Below the pieces are notes generated by a model. That model did not search any database, was not told where the DNA came from, and saw only the letters and a program-made list of their open reading frames with translations. A stretch of DNA of 64,000 nucleotides. It comes from Rhinopomastus cyanomelas. Its lineage: Eukaryota; Chordata; Aves; Bucerotiformes; Rhinopomastidae. A program made the position numbers and the translations under genes. Location of the stretch: assembly GCA_013400115.1 (NCBI GenBank), contig VXBP01004622.1, forward strand, positions 916,314 to 980,313, read 5' to 3'. How positions within the stretch are numbered: the stretch's first letter is position 1; the number at the start of each line of letters is the position of its first letter. Below are positions 15,201 to 27,800 of the stretch, piece after piece.

Positions 15201-18200
15201 GACTACAAAAAAAAAAAAAGATCTACATATATTCCTCCCAGTCTGCTCACATTTGCTTGCTGCAATTCCTGTTCAAAAATCAATCAAAGTAGCCACGCGC
15301 TGGTTTTTTCCCCCCATACATAACAGGAGCCTGCGGCTACGTTCTACGTTGGCAGGTCTTACTGGGAATGGGCTGCTTGCAATTGGCAGATACTTCTGCT
15401 TAGCTGAACACTGTCAGATCTGCTAGTCTCATGCCATACATACTTATTTTTAAATTACTGTAGGGCCCAGTTGCCCACACTTCCGTGACGCATTGCTCTC
15501 ATTATCCTAATTCACCGTCACCACAATGTGGGGCAGGGAGGCAGCATCCATGTCTATTTTAGTTAGATAGAAGGCAGCCCAAACCTGCACCCAGCGAAGT
15601 GGCCCATTACAAGAAAGGTAGACTTGGTCTCTCAGGACAGAACGGCTTCTTGCTTCTTCTACTTCCCCTGAAGCAGGTTGCATTCTCCAGTTTATAATCC
15701 AATGATCACAGGATCTCCCTGAACAAGACCTCAGAACTCATCTGATCCAGGGCTGACAGCACAGGGATGAAGGGATGGACACATCAGCATTGTCTTAGGA
15801 AGCCCAACAGATTGCCTTTTGTCCTGAAGCACTCACCTTAAGCAGTGCAAAATCAGGTCATAACAGAGGAGCACTTCCTCCTCCTTCCCAAAGCCCATAT
15901 CCTGGACTTCCATACCCAAACTTTTCCTGCAAAGAGTTGACCAACAGAGTTGAAGCTGTTTTCAAAGCAAAGAGAGAGTTCCTGCAACTTGCCCAAGCCT
16001 GGAATTGGCAGCTACTTCTCACTCACATGTAACTAACTATTCCTGCTGGAGCCTCTGCAGCTGCTACATCATCCCCAAAGATCTTCAGGTCCCCACTAAT
16101 AGAGACATTTTCCATCTTATAGACCTACCATGGTTTTGAAGAGCCTGGCAGCACAGCTACCAACCCTGCAGCGGTCTCAGGAAGCAGCAGAGGTGATGGA
16201 CTTCCTGAGCCTGGCACAATGGATTCTTTCAGGAATCCTCCTATTGCCTGTGCATGAGAAAGTGATCCCAAAAAAACACCAAACCACGATCTGTAGCAAA
16301 GCACGGAACAGGTCTCTGGCTTTGTTACCAGAATCTGTGGATGCTCACTCCCTGTTTACAATTCTGAGGTGGTACCTCCCTCGTCCAATCCAGAAGAGCC
16401 AGTTCTCATCCAGAAAACCTTTCCCTCCCAAGAACAGCCAAGATTGCAAAAGAAACAGGCTAAATAGCCAGGACAATGACAGCAGGCACTGCCTGTTCTC
16501 TTGTGAGCAGGGGTACACCGTGAACCCTGGTGCACATCCCCAGCCATGTATTTTAGCAGGCTGGAGTTACAAAGGAGCACAAAAGGTGAGGGATAATACA
16601 GTGCTGGCTAAATACAAGAAGAAAGCTAACTAAGGCACTTTCTCCTCCTGCCCTCTCCTTGTTATTTCAGTTATCCAATGGATCAGATTAGGTGTTTCAT
16701 CCTCGTCAGAGGAAGCTAAAAGTCAATCCTGTATTTTCAGATTCCCTTTGTAATCACCACACCAGGCACATTTTATCAAAAGGAGTTCACTGGCAATAGG
16801 TTAGCGCTCCTTGTGCTCCTTTTAAGATCCCTTCTCCTTTGCAACCAGGACAAAGCACACAGGCCCTCTCACTGACATAACAGTTATTTCTGTGGTGCTC
16901 AGAGCATCCAGGCTCAGATGGGGCAGCTCCTATTTTAAGGCTTTAATAAGCCCATAAAGGAAAGCAGAGTGGGCCCCTCAGTTCCAGAAAGAGAGAGAAC
17001 TGCTTGAGAAAGTCAAGCGCAGAGCCACAGAGATGATGGAGTGGAGCATCTCCCTCATGAGGAAAGGCTGAGGGAGCTGGGTCTCTTTAGCTTGGAAAAA
17101 AGGAGATTGAGTTTATAACATTTATAAATATGGAAAGGGAAGGTGTCAGGAGGATGGAGCCAGGCTCTGCTCAGTGTCATCCAATGACAGGACAAGGGGC
17201 AACAGGTGTGAGCTGGGACACAGGAGGTTCCACATCAATATGAGAAGGAAGTTCTTCATGATTGAGGGTGACAGAGCACTAGAATGGGCTGCCCAGGGGG
17301 GTTGTGGAGTCTCCTTCTCTGGAGACATTTAAAACCCACCTGGACATGCCTTGTGCAACTTGACCTAGGGGATCCTGCTCGGGCAGGGGGATTGGACTGG
17401 ATAATCTTTTGAGGTACCTTCCAGTCTGTAATGTTCTGTGATTCTATGTACCTGGGGTAAGGAAAAACTCAAAATCTGGCCCTGAAAAGGAGTGTAAATC
17501 AGGAGGATGCTGTAGAACAAACTGATGCAACAACAGTGACTTGTAATAGGTTGTCTCTCTCCATGACAGGCAGTAATTTGGGGACTGAGAAGGCTCCTGA
17601 AGTTATTGCAGATCTATTTCTTAACGTGCATTAGCCAACAAGGTCAGAAGCTATTTTGATGACAACTCCCAAGACCTAAGCCAGGTATAAAGCAAAGACA
17701 ACTGGAGATGAATTGCTAGGAATTGGAGATTAGGAGATTATCAGATTGAAGAGTCTCAGGAGGAAGTGAGCAAAAATAGCAGGAACCCGTGAAGATCCAG
17801 AGCAGTGACGCAGGACAGAGTGCAAGACCTTGAGAGGGAGGCAGGGCACGTTTCAAGTGGTATTGATACACCTGCTTAGACAACTAGAGTTCACTTAGAA
17901 AAAGAACTAAACCATTTCCCCTGCCCTCTGGCTCAGCAGTTGAAGTCCCATAAAGAGAGGGGCAGAGGAACAAGCTGAGGCAGCCAGCCGTGGGGCTAAA
18001 CGAGCAAAGAGAGTGGGGATAAACTGAGAGGGAGGCACCTGCAGCCCTCCCACCCAGATCAGTCACTGGGCTGTTCTGAATGTCTCAGAGGAAAGATCTC
18101 ACACTAGGAGTATCCCACGGGAGTTTTCATGCAGCAGCACATTTACTTACCACCATGAAGCAGGAGCCACTTCATTGGGCTCCAAGGTGGGGCACTCCCA

Positions 18201-21200
18201 GAGGTGCCCATATGCTGTATCCACCTGGCAGCTGCTTGCCACACTGCACCAAGTCCTGTCACATGGCTCACCATGCTCTGATTTTAGTGGGAGCCTGCTC
18301 AGCAGGGTTTTCTGCAGGTTTTATTTAGCTAGAGCTTTCCAGACTTCACCCTCTCACAATTAATTTGATCACAGCCCTCGAGGTCTTCTTAAGGAATCAT
18401 AGAATAATGAAATCTTAGGTTGGAAGTGGCCCAATCCCCTACATCAAGCAGGGCCATCACTCACCAGACCAGACTGCCCAGAGCCCTATCCTGCCTGACC
18501 TTGAATGGCTCCAGGGATGGGGTCTCCACCACCTCTCTAGGCAGCCTGTTCCAGGGATCCACTACCCTCAGATTAAAGAACGTTTTCCTGATGTCTAATC
18601 TAAATATACCCTTTTCCAGCTTCAAACCATGATCTCTCGTCCTATTGTTCCCTGCCCTTGTGAACAGTCTTCCTCAGCCTTCTGACAGCCTCTTTCAAGG
18701 ATTGGAAGGTCACTACAAGGTCCTCCAAGAGTCTTCTCCTCTTCAAGCTGAACAACCCTAACTCTCTCAGCCTGTCCTCGTAAAAGAGGTGCTCCAGCCC
18801 CCGATCAAGGAAGGATGGAGCTGCTCTTCCCCCATCCCTACACCATCCAGACACTCTTTCCTGCCCCCTCACTCATGCTGATTTGATTACACTTAAAGCC
18901 TGAAGACATGTGCACAATGAATAGAATCAGCTCACTTTGCTCTTACCCAGAGCTAAGCCAAAACAGTCAGGCTCTGCCCACAGCCCTGGGCAGAGCTTTG
19001 CCATCTCCACCAGGGATGGCAGAAGGAAGAACTCCCTCAGCTGCCAGCCTGGCACCCTGTGCTGTACCACCCCCCATCCCCACCTCCATGTGTGCTGCCC
19101 CTGGGAAACTTAACAGTCCATATTGTACTGTGAGACCACAAAACCCACCCAACCTTCATCTACACAACACTCCGAGCTGTGTGTTGTCACAAAGCCTTAA
19201 GAAGTTTCGTAATGTCTGTGGTGCTGCTGAGGAAAGAAGTCACAGGGAGAGCAGCTTGACACAGCTCTGGGATATCGTTCTGTGACAAGAAATCAGCACA
19301 TCAACAGGCTCTTACACATCACAGCCCTGGACAACTCTGAACAGCAATTCATTAGACTCCTCACAAACACCCCCAGCTAATCAGATCTCCTAACGCAATA
19401 AACTTTCCCAATTAATTGGGGAAGGAACAGAGAGCCAAGGTCTAGGCGTGGCTTTGAAGATTGGTTTGTGAATAACAGCTTCCCATCATCGCTACAGGGA
19501 ACTTGGTACAAAAGTGACCCATCAAGGGTCTGTTGTGACCAACCCACCAAGGCAGCCCTCTGCCAAGCTGGTCCTCAGCTAAAGCTGCTAAGAGATGTCT
19601 CAGAGAAATCCTCGGTGACAGCTCAGGGAAGAGATTAGTTCCAGAAATTATTAAGCCTATGCTCCTTAGTTCTAAGGTTTGTTTTGTAATTGTTTCCAAG
19701 CGTGTAATCAACACTTTAACCCTTTGGGTTGCTAAAATACAAGTTTTAGAATAAAGCTGATGATGTAAGTTTCAATCTAGTTTTATAGACAAACTGTAGA
19801 GGTCCTTGAAGCTGTAAGGACCAGGGCAGTGTGACACAGAAGCTTACCTTTTGCTTCATATCTGTCTGAAGCCTGGTACCACTGCACACTAGCAAAGGAG
19901 GAGGGCACTACAGGGGCTGCAGCATCATCTCTCTGCTGAACACTGGTGGCTCCAACCCCAAAGATGGAGGAAGAAATTAAAGTTCTGCTTGAAATAACCT
20001 TGCCCTGCAGCTACAGTGGGAGCAACACAGTGTGACCCAGCAGAGCTGTAAGATGCAGCATGATCTGAGAGAGTGCCCAGGGATGACAGTGCCCAGGGAC
20101 CAAAGTGCTCAAGGACCACAGCAGAGCTGTGAGATGCAGGGTGGTCTGAAAGAGTGCCCAGGGATGACAGTGCCCAGCTCCTCAGCTGGCTCCATGAGGC
20201 AGGACATGGCATTTGCAGAAACAACAAAATAACTGCAGGCAAATTCCTCCAATCCTCTGGCTGCTTTGGTAATTAATTGCAATTTAAATTGAGCTCTGCC
20301 CTACTCCTTTGCTAATCTGAGGTTAATCACATTGTCAGGGTTTTCCTTTCGTAACAGCAGTTGTCTGTGCAAGTAACTAATCCTGCAAAGAAAAGGGTTT
20401 ATTCACCTCACACCTAACCCAGCTGGAGGAGCGACAGAGCCAGCTCAGTCCAAGGGTCCAGGTACCATGGGGCAGCACCCCAGATCCATTGGGCTGAACC
20501 CTCACAAGCCTGGAAACATGATGGTCGCAGAGCTGCTGGAGAATTTAACAATGAGAGGACACAGCATATGCAGGATAGTTTGTACAACTCACCCTTTAAG
20601 CTTATTAGAAGTACATTAAGAGCAAAACCCAGCTGGCTCTTCTGGCCGGTTACAGATGGGGTTTCTCTGGGTTAGCAGTAAACGTTGCCTTTGCCACAGA
20701 GCCACATCCTGTACCTCCACCCTCCTAGCCTGAGATGGTTTGTGTTTAGTTATTTATCAGCTGTACCTGTTGGAAGAGGAAAGCTCAGCTCTGCTTCCTG
20801 ACGTAAAAGCAAGCATTTTCCCTAGTCCCACATGCCAGAGCAGGGCAAACAACCTGCCCAGTCAACTGGGAGCAAGTTTGGCTTCACAGAATCCCAGCTC
20901 TTCAAGGGCTGAAGGGTGAGCAGACTTGCCCAGTATATGAGGAAGCATTGAGGAGCATTGCAGCAGGCAGAACAAACCTAAGATAGCAAATCCTGGCTCC
21001 AAAGGAGCATCTGTGAGATCAGGACACCTCAGATACAGGGCAAAGGCCCTCCTGGGTGTGAGCACAGTGTCCTGCTGAACAGGCAGCCATGCCTTCAGTC
21101 CCCTCTTGTCATGGGATCCACAAAGCAGCCAAGATTCTGCCTCTCCCCACACAAGCTGGAAGGCCTTCAGAAACACACAGAGTACTCATGGTGTAAGCTT

Positions 21201-23655
21201 TTCTAACTCACACGTTCCTGCAGTACCAAGCTCTCCTCTAACACGGTTTATCCTGGGCTGTGTTTGCTGAGCCATGTTGAGATGTACCCAGGCCCTGGGA
21301 AGCTCAACCACAGCCCCTTGATACTGCGAGCCACTGTGTTACTGGCCCACCAGTTTAGATAAAGATGGATTAGACTCCATCTGGAGCAACAAAGGACATC
21401 CAGGGCACAAGGACATTTTAGCTCCAACTCCGTCACCAACTGTTCTCTCAATTTCAAACTGTTTGGAGCAACTCGAAACCAGCATTGCTGAAATGGAGCA
21501 TCATGTCTGCTCCAGCTCAGCATCTCCAAGGGAGAGGCTGGGCCTGGGGTAGCCAAGAACTTCCACAGTCTGGTCCTTCCTCCTCCCTGCAGCACCCTCC
21601 ACTCAGAGCAGACAACTGGAACAATTTCATGTTGGGATGTTTGGCAATCTGTTTTTCAGAGCTTGCTGTGGCGCATGGAAACGAGGAAAGCCCACAGAAT
21701 GCCCCAAATAATCATAACGCGTTAAAGGACCAGAAAAATATTCCTCTGACTTTGCTCTCTGCCTTAAACCCACCAGGTGGAAAAATGAGCTTGAGAAAGG
21801 GTGCTGCAAAATACTCCCAGACAATAAGATACAGTGTGCTCAACATGGATGTATTGCACACCTGCACCCCCAAGGATTTGAGGTGCAGAAAGCATCTGCT
21901 GGGTCCCAGCAGAATAGATGAGCACTTCCCATAAGAAGGCATGACCCATGGCTCATCATAGTGCCCAGGGCTTGTTTAGCATAACCCATCCACACTCTCT
22001 GTGCTACTCTTGTACCAGCCACTCACAGCAGGAGAGGAGCAAAACATTTCTATGTGTTTCACATCTTCTCTGTACCCCATGGCTGGAAGAGGCAGGTGAC
22101 AGCCAGCTCTGGTGCTGAAGCCAGGGTGAACAACTCATCCTTCCTGCACCCTGATAACACTCACCAAATGCCATGCACCATCCACGCTAGTCAGGGCGAT
22201 GCCATGGAGGTCTGCATAACCCAGGAGTGAGGGGGCAACGTGGCCACGTGCCTGCAACCCCTCCAGACAGGACCACCAAAGGCAGGGACACACAGACCAC
22301 CAAAAAGCTGGCACACAGAGCTCTTGGTGCAGCCATCGCTCAGATTCACTCCCTAAACCCTGCTCCTCTGAGCACACTGGCAGTGCGCTTTGGTGCCTTG
22401 CACAGCTCTTCCTGCTGCAGGAGGGGGAATCTCAGGGCCTGGGCAGTGATTCACCCTGCTGCAGCCCATCAGAGCATCTCAGCTCGGAGAAAGGGGCTCA
22501 AGGACTCCTCAGCAACAGCAGCCCCTCTTTCAGAGGAGCCTCCAAACCCCTTCCTGAGGTTGAACACCAAGTTTTCCACAGTGCTTCCCCCCAGCTCACC
22601 ATGCACAGGCCCATGGCGCTGCCTGCATGCCCCGACGCTCACAGCTGCATCCTTCCTCCCCAGAGCTCGTCACGCCGCACAGCCCTGGCCTGCGACACCA
22701 AACCTGCTTCAATGCCACATCGCTGGGTGCTCCAAGAGGAGCAGCTGGACACCCAGCTTCTGTTCCCTGCCAGAAGTCTTCTCCCCCTGCCCAACCTGCT
22801 GCCTGCAAAGTGATGACCGTAAGGTTCCAGGAAAAGCTAAAAGACCTTTCTTTGGAGGGGCAGAGCACCCTTGGGCATGGCTGGGGCCAGGCTGGCATGA
22901 GGCAGATGCCTTCTCCATCCCGGCATGCTGTAACCCTAACAGTCCACCGCAGCTGCCTGGTCCCAGCCTGGACCCACCAAGCACCAGAAACCCCTTGGCC
23001 ATGTGGTCCCCATATCCTCATGCCTGCTGTCCCCTGGGGATGCTCTCAGGACCAGCAGTGCTATAATGGGGAAAGGGAAACTGGGGGGCTACAGGATGGG
23101 TCCCCCTTCAGGCTGTGACCATAGATCCAGCCTGTGTCCCCCCACTATACTATGGGGGTCAGTTTGGCCCGGCCACAGGAGTGGGGTCACAGGAGACCAC
23201 CAAGGGGCATTTCACTGCTGACCTCCAGCCCCAGGGAAGGAAGGGGTGGCTGCTCCACAGCCTAGGCATCCCTTGGGGGAAGGGAAGGAGAATACTGCCC
23301 CAGTCCCCTTGGGTCGGTCCCTGGTCCTTGGGTGGCACCCAGACCCCAAAGATGCCACATCCCGGGGCAGACCCTGTCGCCTGCAGCGCTGCATCCCCGC
23401 TCCTTGTCCCCTGGGGAAGGGTCTCAGCTCCCTGCTTCCTGGCCAGCTCCAAGGCCAGGGGGGGTGAGGGAGGTCGCAGTCCCCATCCCCTACCCTCCGT
23501 CCTCCATTATCTCCCCCGCACGCACCGCTGGTGACCCGCTGCAGCCCCAAAACGTCGTCGGGCCCGATGAGGGTCTTTCGGCCCAGCTCCTCCTCGGTCC
23601 GAGCTGCCGCCGCCGCCGCCCCGGCACCGGCCCCGGCGCTCTTCTTCACCTTCAT
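9227..23655 (-). CDS. UNC119: UNC119 lipid-binding chaperone, 5 coding exons
   Basis: UNC119 (also called RG4) is a PDE-delta/GDI-like beta-sandwich that binds N-myristoylated cargo such as transducin alpha and ciliary proteins and delivers it to membranes. Coding exons in transcript order: 23655-23526, 12751-12638, 11635-11533, 10917-10745, 9339-9227. Lengths 130+114+103+173+113 give 210 residues plus stop, and all four introns are GT-AG. Recognised segments, in order, include [61 protein letters not shown] and the C-terminus [12 protein letters not shown]. The wording matches UNC119 rather than UNC119B. The N-terminal tail before the conserved core is short and Ala/Gly-rich, without the long acidic/Pro linker of mammalian UNC119. 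Intron 1 is about 10.8 kb and holds CR1 copies; I see no nested gene in it. Confidence 0.97.
9860..10400 (+). repeat. CR1 LINE 3' fragment in UNC119 intron 4
   Basis: A truncated CR1 with the 'gaggctgcaccttgagtact' segment, a degraded ORF2 C-terminal frame and the end 'ttccatgattctatgattt'. It is inserted antisense to UNC119, between coding exons 4 and 5. Confidence 0.9.
12378..12530 (-). repeat. CR1 LINE tail, antisense copy
   Basis: It begins with 'catagaacggtctgggttgg', the reverse complement of the CR1 3' end, and continues through 'gatcatccagttccaatccc'. It is short and lies in UNC119 intron 2, close to exon 2. Confidence 0.85.
16980..17452 (+). repeat. CR1 LINE 3' fragment in UNC119 intron 1
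   Basis: Shows the segment 'ggctgagggagctgggtctc', a degraded ORF2 C-terminus, 'gtggagtctccttctctgga' and a terminal 'ttctgtgattctatg'. It is related in sequence to the copy at 46-356. Confidence 0.9.
18390..18880 (-). repeat. CR1 LINE copy, antisense, in UNC119 intron 1
   Basis: Begins with 'ggaatcatagaataatgaaa', the reverse complement of a CR1 3' end. It runs through 'gcctgttccagggatccac' into a degraded ORF2 segment on the minus strand. Confidence 0.9.
20036..20180. repeat. two-copy tandem repeat in UNC119 intron 1
   Basis: A unit of about 83 bases beginning near CAGCAGAGCTGT and containing GAGTGCCCAGGGATGACAGT occurs twice, with a few substitutions between copies (around 20,038 and 20,121). 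Confidence 0.75.
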
Positions 23656-23800
23656 GGCCCTGAAATCGCCGCCGCCGCCGCCGGTGTGAGCGGCCCCGGC
23701 CCCGCCGCGCTCCGCCGCCCGCCCCGCCGCACCGGGAGGGGCATCGCGGCACCGCCCGCCCCCGGCACCGCCCCCGGCACCGCCCGCACTGGCGAGGCTG
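23500..23800 (-). promoter_or_regulatory. UNC119: UNC119 CpG-rich promoter and 5' UTR
   Basis: The sequence around and just upstream of the UNC119 start codon (minus strand, 23655-23653) is very GC- and CpG-rich. It contains a short CCG/GCC run near 23,668-23,683 and no obvious TATA box. This is the expected CpG-island promoter of a housekeeping-type gene. The transcription start cannot be fixed from sequence alone. Confidence 0.7.
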
Positions 23801-23814
23801 GATGCTGCGATGGG

Positions 23815-24175
23815 GGAGCAGCTGTTGTGAGAGGAGTTACTCCTGTCATGGGGAAACAAACCCCCATCGTGGAGAGGTACAAACACCCGTGATGGGAGTG
23901 AATGAACCTTCGTTGCAGGGGAGAACAAACCTCCGTCGTGGGGGTAGGACAAACCCATGTTGTGGGACAAACGACCACTGTGGGGGGGGCACAAAGCCCC
24001 ATCGTGGGTGGTACAAACCCCTGTCGTGAGGGAGCCACACAAAGCCCCACTGTGGGCGGGGAAACTAACCCCGTTGTGGGGGGTCAAACCTCCACTTTGA
24101 AGGGGGAGAAACTCCTGTTGAGGAATTGGGGGACAAATCCCCATAATGGGAGGGGGCAAAGCCCATCGTGTGGCT
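23815..24175. repeat. minisatellite between UNC119 and PIGS
   Basis: A degenerate tandem array of about a dozen units, roughly 25-30 bases each, built on a core like ACAAACCCC-ATCGTGGGG. It starts about 100 bases upstream of the CpG-rich UNC119 promoter and ends about 350 bases before the PIGS polyadenylation signal. Copies differ in length and sequence. Confidence 0.8.
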
Positions 24176-24528
24176 GGAGATTGATCCCGAGCGGCCAGAC
24201 ACACTGGCTCCTAGACTACAGGACACCCCTAATGGGGTGGGGGCCATAACAACCCCCAAAAGGCTCAGAGTAACACCCATTATGGTGGAAGTACCTGTGT
24301 GCACACTAAAGCTTAAACCACCACTGAGTGAGATCCCATTAAGGAGTGCCCCCAATAGCTTGGCCCCATAACTGCTCCTCATAAGTGCTTTGGGGTAAAT
24401 AGCCCCAGGACAAGAGTCAGACCCTATAAAGCAATAGGGGGCAGGGTCAGGTGAGGGGGGTCACACACAGAGATGAAAGTGACAGTCACAAAGCTCCACA
24501 CCAGGCCCCCGCACATCCGGGGTTTTGA

Positions 24529-24534
24529 TTTATT
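24529..24534 (-). promoter_or_regulatory. PIGS: PIGS polyadenylation signal
   Basis: TTTATT on the plus strand reads AATAAA on the minus strand, about 300 bases after the PIGS stop codon. It would give a 3' UTR of roughly 0.3 kb. Confidence 0.8.
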
Positions 24535-24829
24535 TACACAGCAGCTTGTTCTGACCATGGGGCAGAGTCGAGGTTGCTCACAGCAAGCCTTCTCCCTTCT
24601 CTCTGCCTGTCTGGGCAAGGGGCTCAAAACCCAGACTGAGACTATCACCACCTCTCAAAGCAGCCTCTTTCCACTCCTGCATCTCGGCTGCAGCAGACCC
24701 CTGCCAAGTGGCCAGGCCTGGCCCAGCCCTGACATGATCCCGAGGTGCCTTCTCAGGCCATGGGTCCATGATAACACACCCCACAAGGTAGGGCCAACCC
24801 CAGCCCCAAAAGAGTCATCTGTCACAGGT

Positions 24830-27800
24830 TCAGTCCATCTTGGTGGGCTCCTTCTTACGCTGCCTGGCCTCGCGGACAATCTTGGTCAAGGAGATAAGAA
24901 TGGGGACGGCCATGGGCAGGAAGAGCGGGATGTAGATGGCAAATTTCTGGTCATCAGGGAAGTAGAGGAGATGAAGAAGAGATGGGTCAAAGAAGGCCCT
25001 TTCCGAGGAGGTGACTGCCTCCTTGCTAGCCTGGAAAGCCAAGTGCAGGTGGCCCTCAGCCAGCTCAGCCACGGCGCTCTGTGCCGAGGCCACCGCTCGG
25101 TACACCTGCATGGGAACAGCAGCAACAGTCAGCCCCTGACAGGGAGGACAACAGGAACAAGTCTGGGAGCCTTGTTCACAGCATCATCCCATCAAGACCT
25201 CATGGTCTGCACTGGGACAGTGACACACACCCCTATTCACTTCTACCCTCAGGGTGTCCCAGCCCTACCTCAGAGGCAACATCATCCTTGATGACAATGT
25301 TCCCGATCTTGTCAAGGAGTTGGGCCAGTGAGGTCAAGGTGGTGGACACAGTGGCAATGTTCTCCACTGTGTGAGCCCAGAGCAAACGGTCCAGCTCCCA
25401 GTCAGCCAGCCCTTCATTCCCTGGTGTCTCCAGCAGGAACTCAGGGGGCAGCTCTTCCCAAGATAAACCAAACAGCAGTCTAGGAGTAGAGAAGGTCCCA
25501 GTCCACATCACAAACCTACAGTCCCCTGAGCTCCCTGCTCTTTCCCTGTTCTGTTCAGTCCTGGACACGAACACGACAACTCTCCTATCTCAGGAGATGA
25601 GAGATGCACCAGTACCTCTGGTCAGAGAGCAGTGCTGGCGAGTGGTCAGCACCTCAAAGGCCATGAAAACCCACCCTAAGCACCCTCAAGCCCACAGAAG
25701 AGTGAATGAGCTCCCTGAGTACAGCTTGCTCTGACTTGACCAACTTCCACATGAGCCAGCAGAGCATAGAGAAACACAGGAAGAGAACCTCTCACCGGAG
25801 CTGAGCCAGGAAAACCTCCATCACTCGCACCATGTCCACATCCACATGTCGTGGGAGGGAGACTTCAGGTGAAGTAGGGGCTTCAACATTGTAAACCTGC
25901 AGGAGAGTGAGACAGTGAGGCATTGCTCAGGAGTATCCCACTAGGGATGGGGAGTCACTGCCTTGTCTGAGCGCTGTCAGCAGCCCCACTGCCCCATACC
26001 ATGATGCCACCCCAGCGGGGGCTGTGGAAGGCATTTGTCCTCACTGGGGCTCCATCTTTGTCCTGGATGTACAGAGGGGAGTGGGAGCGCTCCGGCACAT
26101 ACAGCAGGAAGTTCAGCACGGGATACAGTGAGGCAGCGCTGGAGCCTGTAGCAGGACAGAGTCAAAGAACTCCCCTGGAAGTGACAGCGAGAACAGATGG
26201 CCTGCACACAGTACTGGGGCAGAGCCCAGCCTTGTTCCTCGCTCCACAGCAAGCCCTGAGCAGAACTGTCAGCCCAGCAGGTCTTAGTCACCCTCACTCC
26301 CATCCAGGGCTGACACAGCATGGAGCTGCAAAGAGGGAACTGCCCCCTGCTCAGCACAGCCCAGCCCAGCGAGAGCTGGGTCAGGAGCACAGTGCTCACC
26401 CAGTCGGGCCTCCACAGGGTTGATGACATGTGGGAGGCTGTGAGCACTCAGGAGAAAGCTGGAGGACTCCTTGTCAAAGCGTGGTGTCACTCCTAGAACA
26501 GCATAGTACAGGATCTGCAAGCACACAACAAAGAGGTTGCTGGCAGTCAAGCCCAGCCTGGGACACCCAGGGAGGCCAGGAACAGGCTCTCCTCATCATG
26601 TCTCCCAGCCCCCACCTGTGAATCAACAGAGAAGTTGGCCACCAAGCTCAGTTTGTCCAGCACCGGCTGCACATAGCGGTTCACAGCATCCTCGATGTCC
26701 CAGTCCACAACATGGGACTTAGGGTCAGGGTTCAGCAGGCTGAAGGTGATCTCATACCCTGTTGAGGACCTACAGTCTGTGAGACACTGGCACTGTCACT
26801 GTCTCTGGATGCCAAGGTAAGGCACACAGCCATGACAGAGCTCACATTCCCCTCCTTGCTGACCCTCCTTGATGAACCTCATGCTCCAGCACCCCAACAC
26901 AGAGTAATTGCAGTACAGATCCCAGCCAAAGGCAAAGGGAAGACCCAGGGGTCTACCACCCCAGAAGTTATCCAGAGATTCTACAAGTACAGAAGGAACA
27001 GGATCCTCCCACCAGATAGACAGAGAGCTTTCCCCAGGACACAGAACAGAACCAGGGTGCACATACGAACCCAGGCTGGACTTCAAGTGCCTCCGCGCAT
27101 CAAGGCCAAGTTGCCCATCAGGCACACGGTCCATGAAGGCAGCAGCAATGGAGCTGGCTGTGAAGGACATCACCTGCGTAACCTGCTGGAGGCGGGTGCG
27201 GAGGGCAGCCAGGTGCCCCCCAGCCCTTACCAGGGCGCTGCGGTGCTTTCCAACATAGGCAGTGATGCCCTGGGGAAGAGGCGTGGGTGAGGGCTGGCAG
27301 CAACATCTTGGACAACAGCACAATGCCACCTGCAACACTCTGAGGACAGGTGCCTCCCCCCAGGAACCTTAAAGGGGTAAATTTTGCAGAGGCTGGCACC
27401 ACAGGGTGCTGCTCCCTACCTGAGGCAGGAGAGAGGAGGTTTCAGGGACCACATACATGGTCAGAGAACCCAACAAGGCGTCCTGCAGTGGGTGCAGAGC
27501 AGCATCAGCCTCTGAATAAGATGAAGTCATCAGCAAGGCTAGAAATTTCACTCTAATCACCATACCCCTTTGAAATGCAGTAAAGCCAAGTCCTCTGCTC
27601 AGCCAGCCTCAGAAAGCAGGCGGCAACCGTGCTCCCTGATGATTCTCCCCCAGCTACCCCAACCCCTCATCCAGGTACCTTGTGCTGTAGTTGCATCTAA
27701 TGCTGCCTCCTCCTGAGCTGTGGTGCTACGAAAGACCATCTCATACCGAGATGCGACACTGGTTCTTTCTGCCAGAGGGGAGAAAATCTGCATGAATCTG

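Larger units (their letters stand above)
12752..23525 (-). other. UNC119: UNC119 intron 1, about 10.8 kb
   Basis: Most of UNC119 is this intron. The exon 1 donor is GTGCGT and the exon 2 acceptor is CTGCAG. It contains two clear CR1 copies (about 16.98-17.45 kb and 18.39-18.88 kb), a two-copy tandem repeat near 20.04-20.18 kb, and a change from AT-rich to GC-rich sequence towards its promoter end. Several reading frames of 100-280 codons occur, but none resembles a protein or has convincing splice context. Confidence 0.85.

Noticed and set aside
16130..16633. 167-codon plus-strand frame in UNC119 intron 1
   Set aside because: No recognisable domain, no homologue I know of, and no supporting splice sites.
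22227..23066. Long plus-strand frame in UNC119 intron 1
   Set aside because: Compositionally GC-rich, resembles no protein, and lacks a promoter or splice pattern. Best explained by few stop codons in GC-rich DNA.
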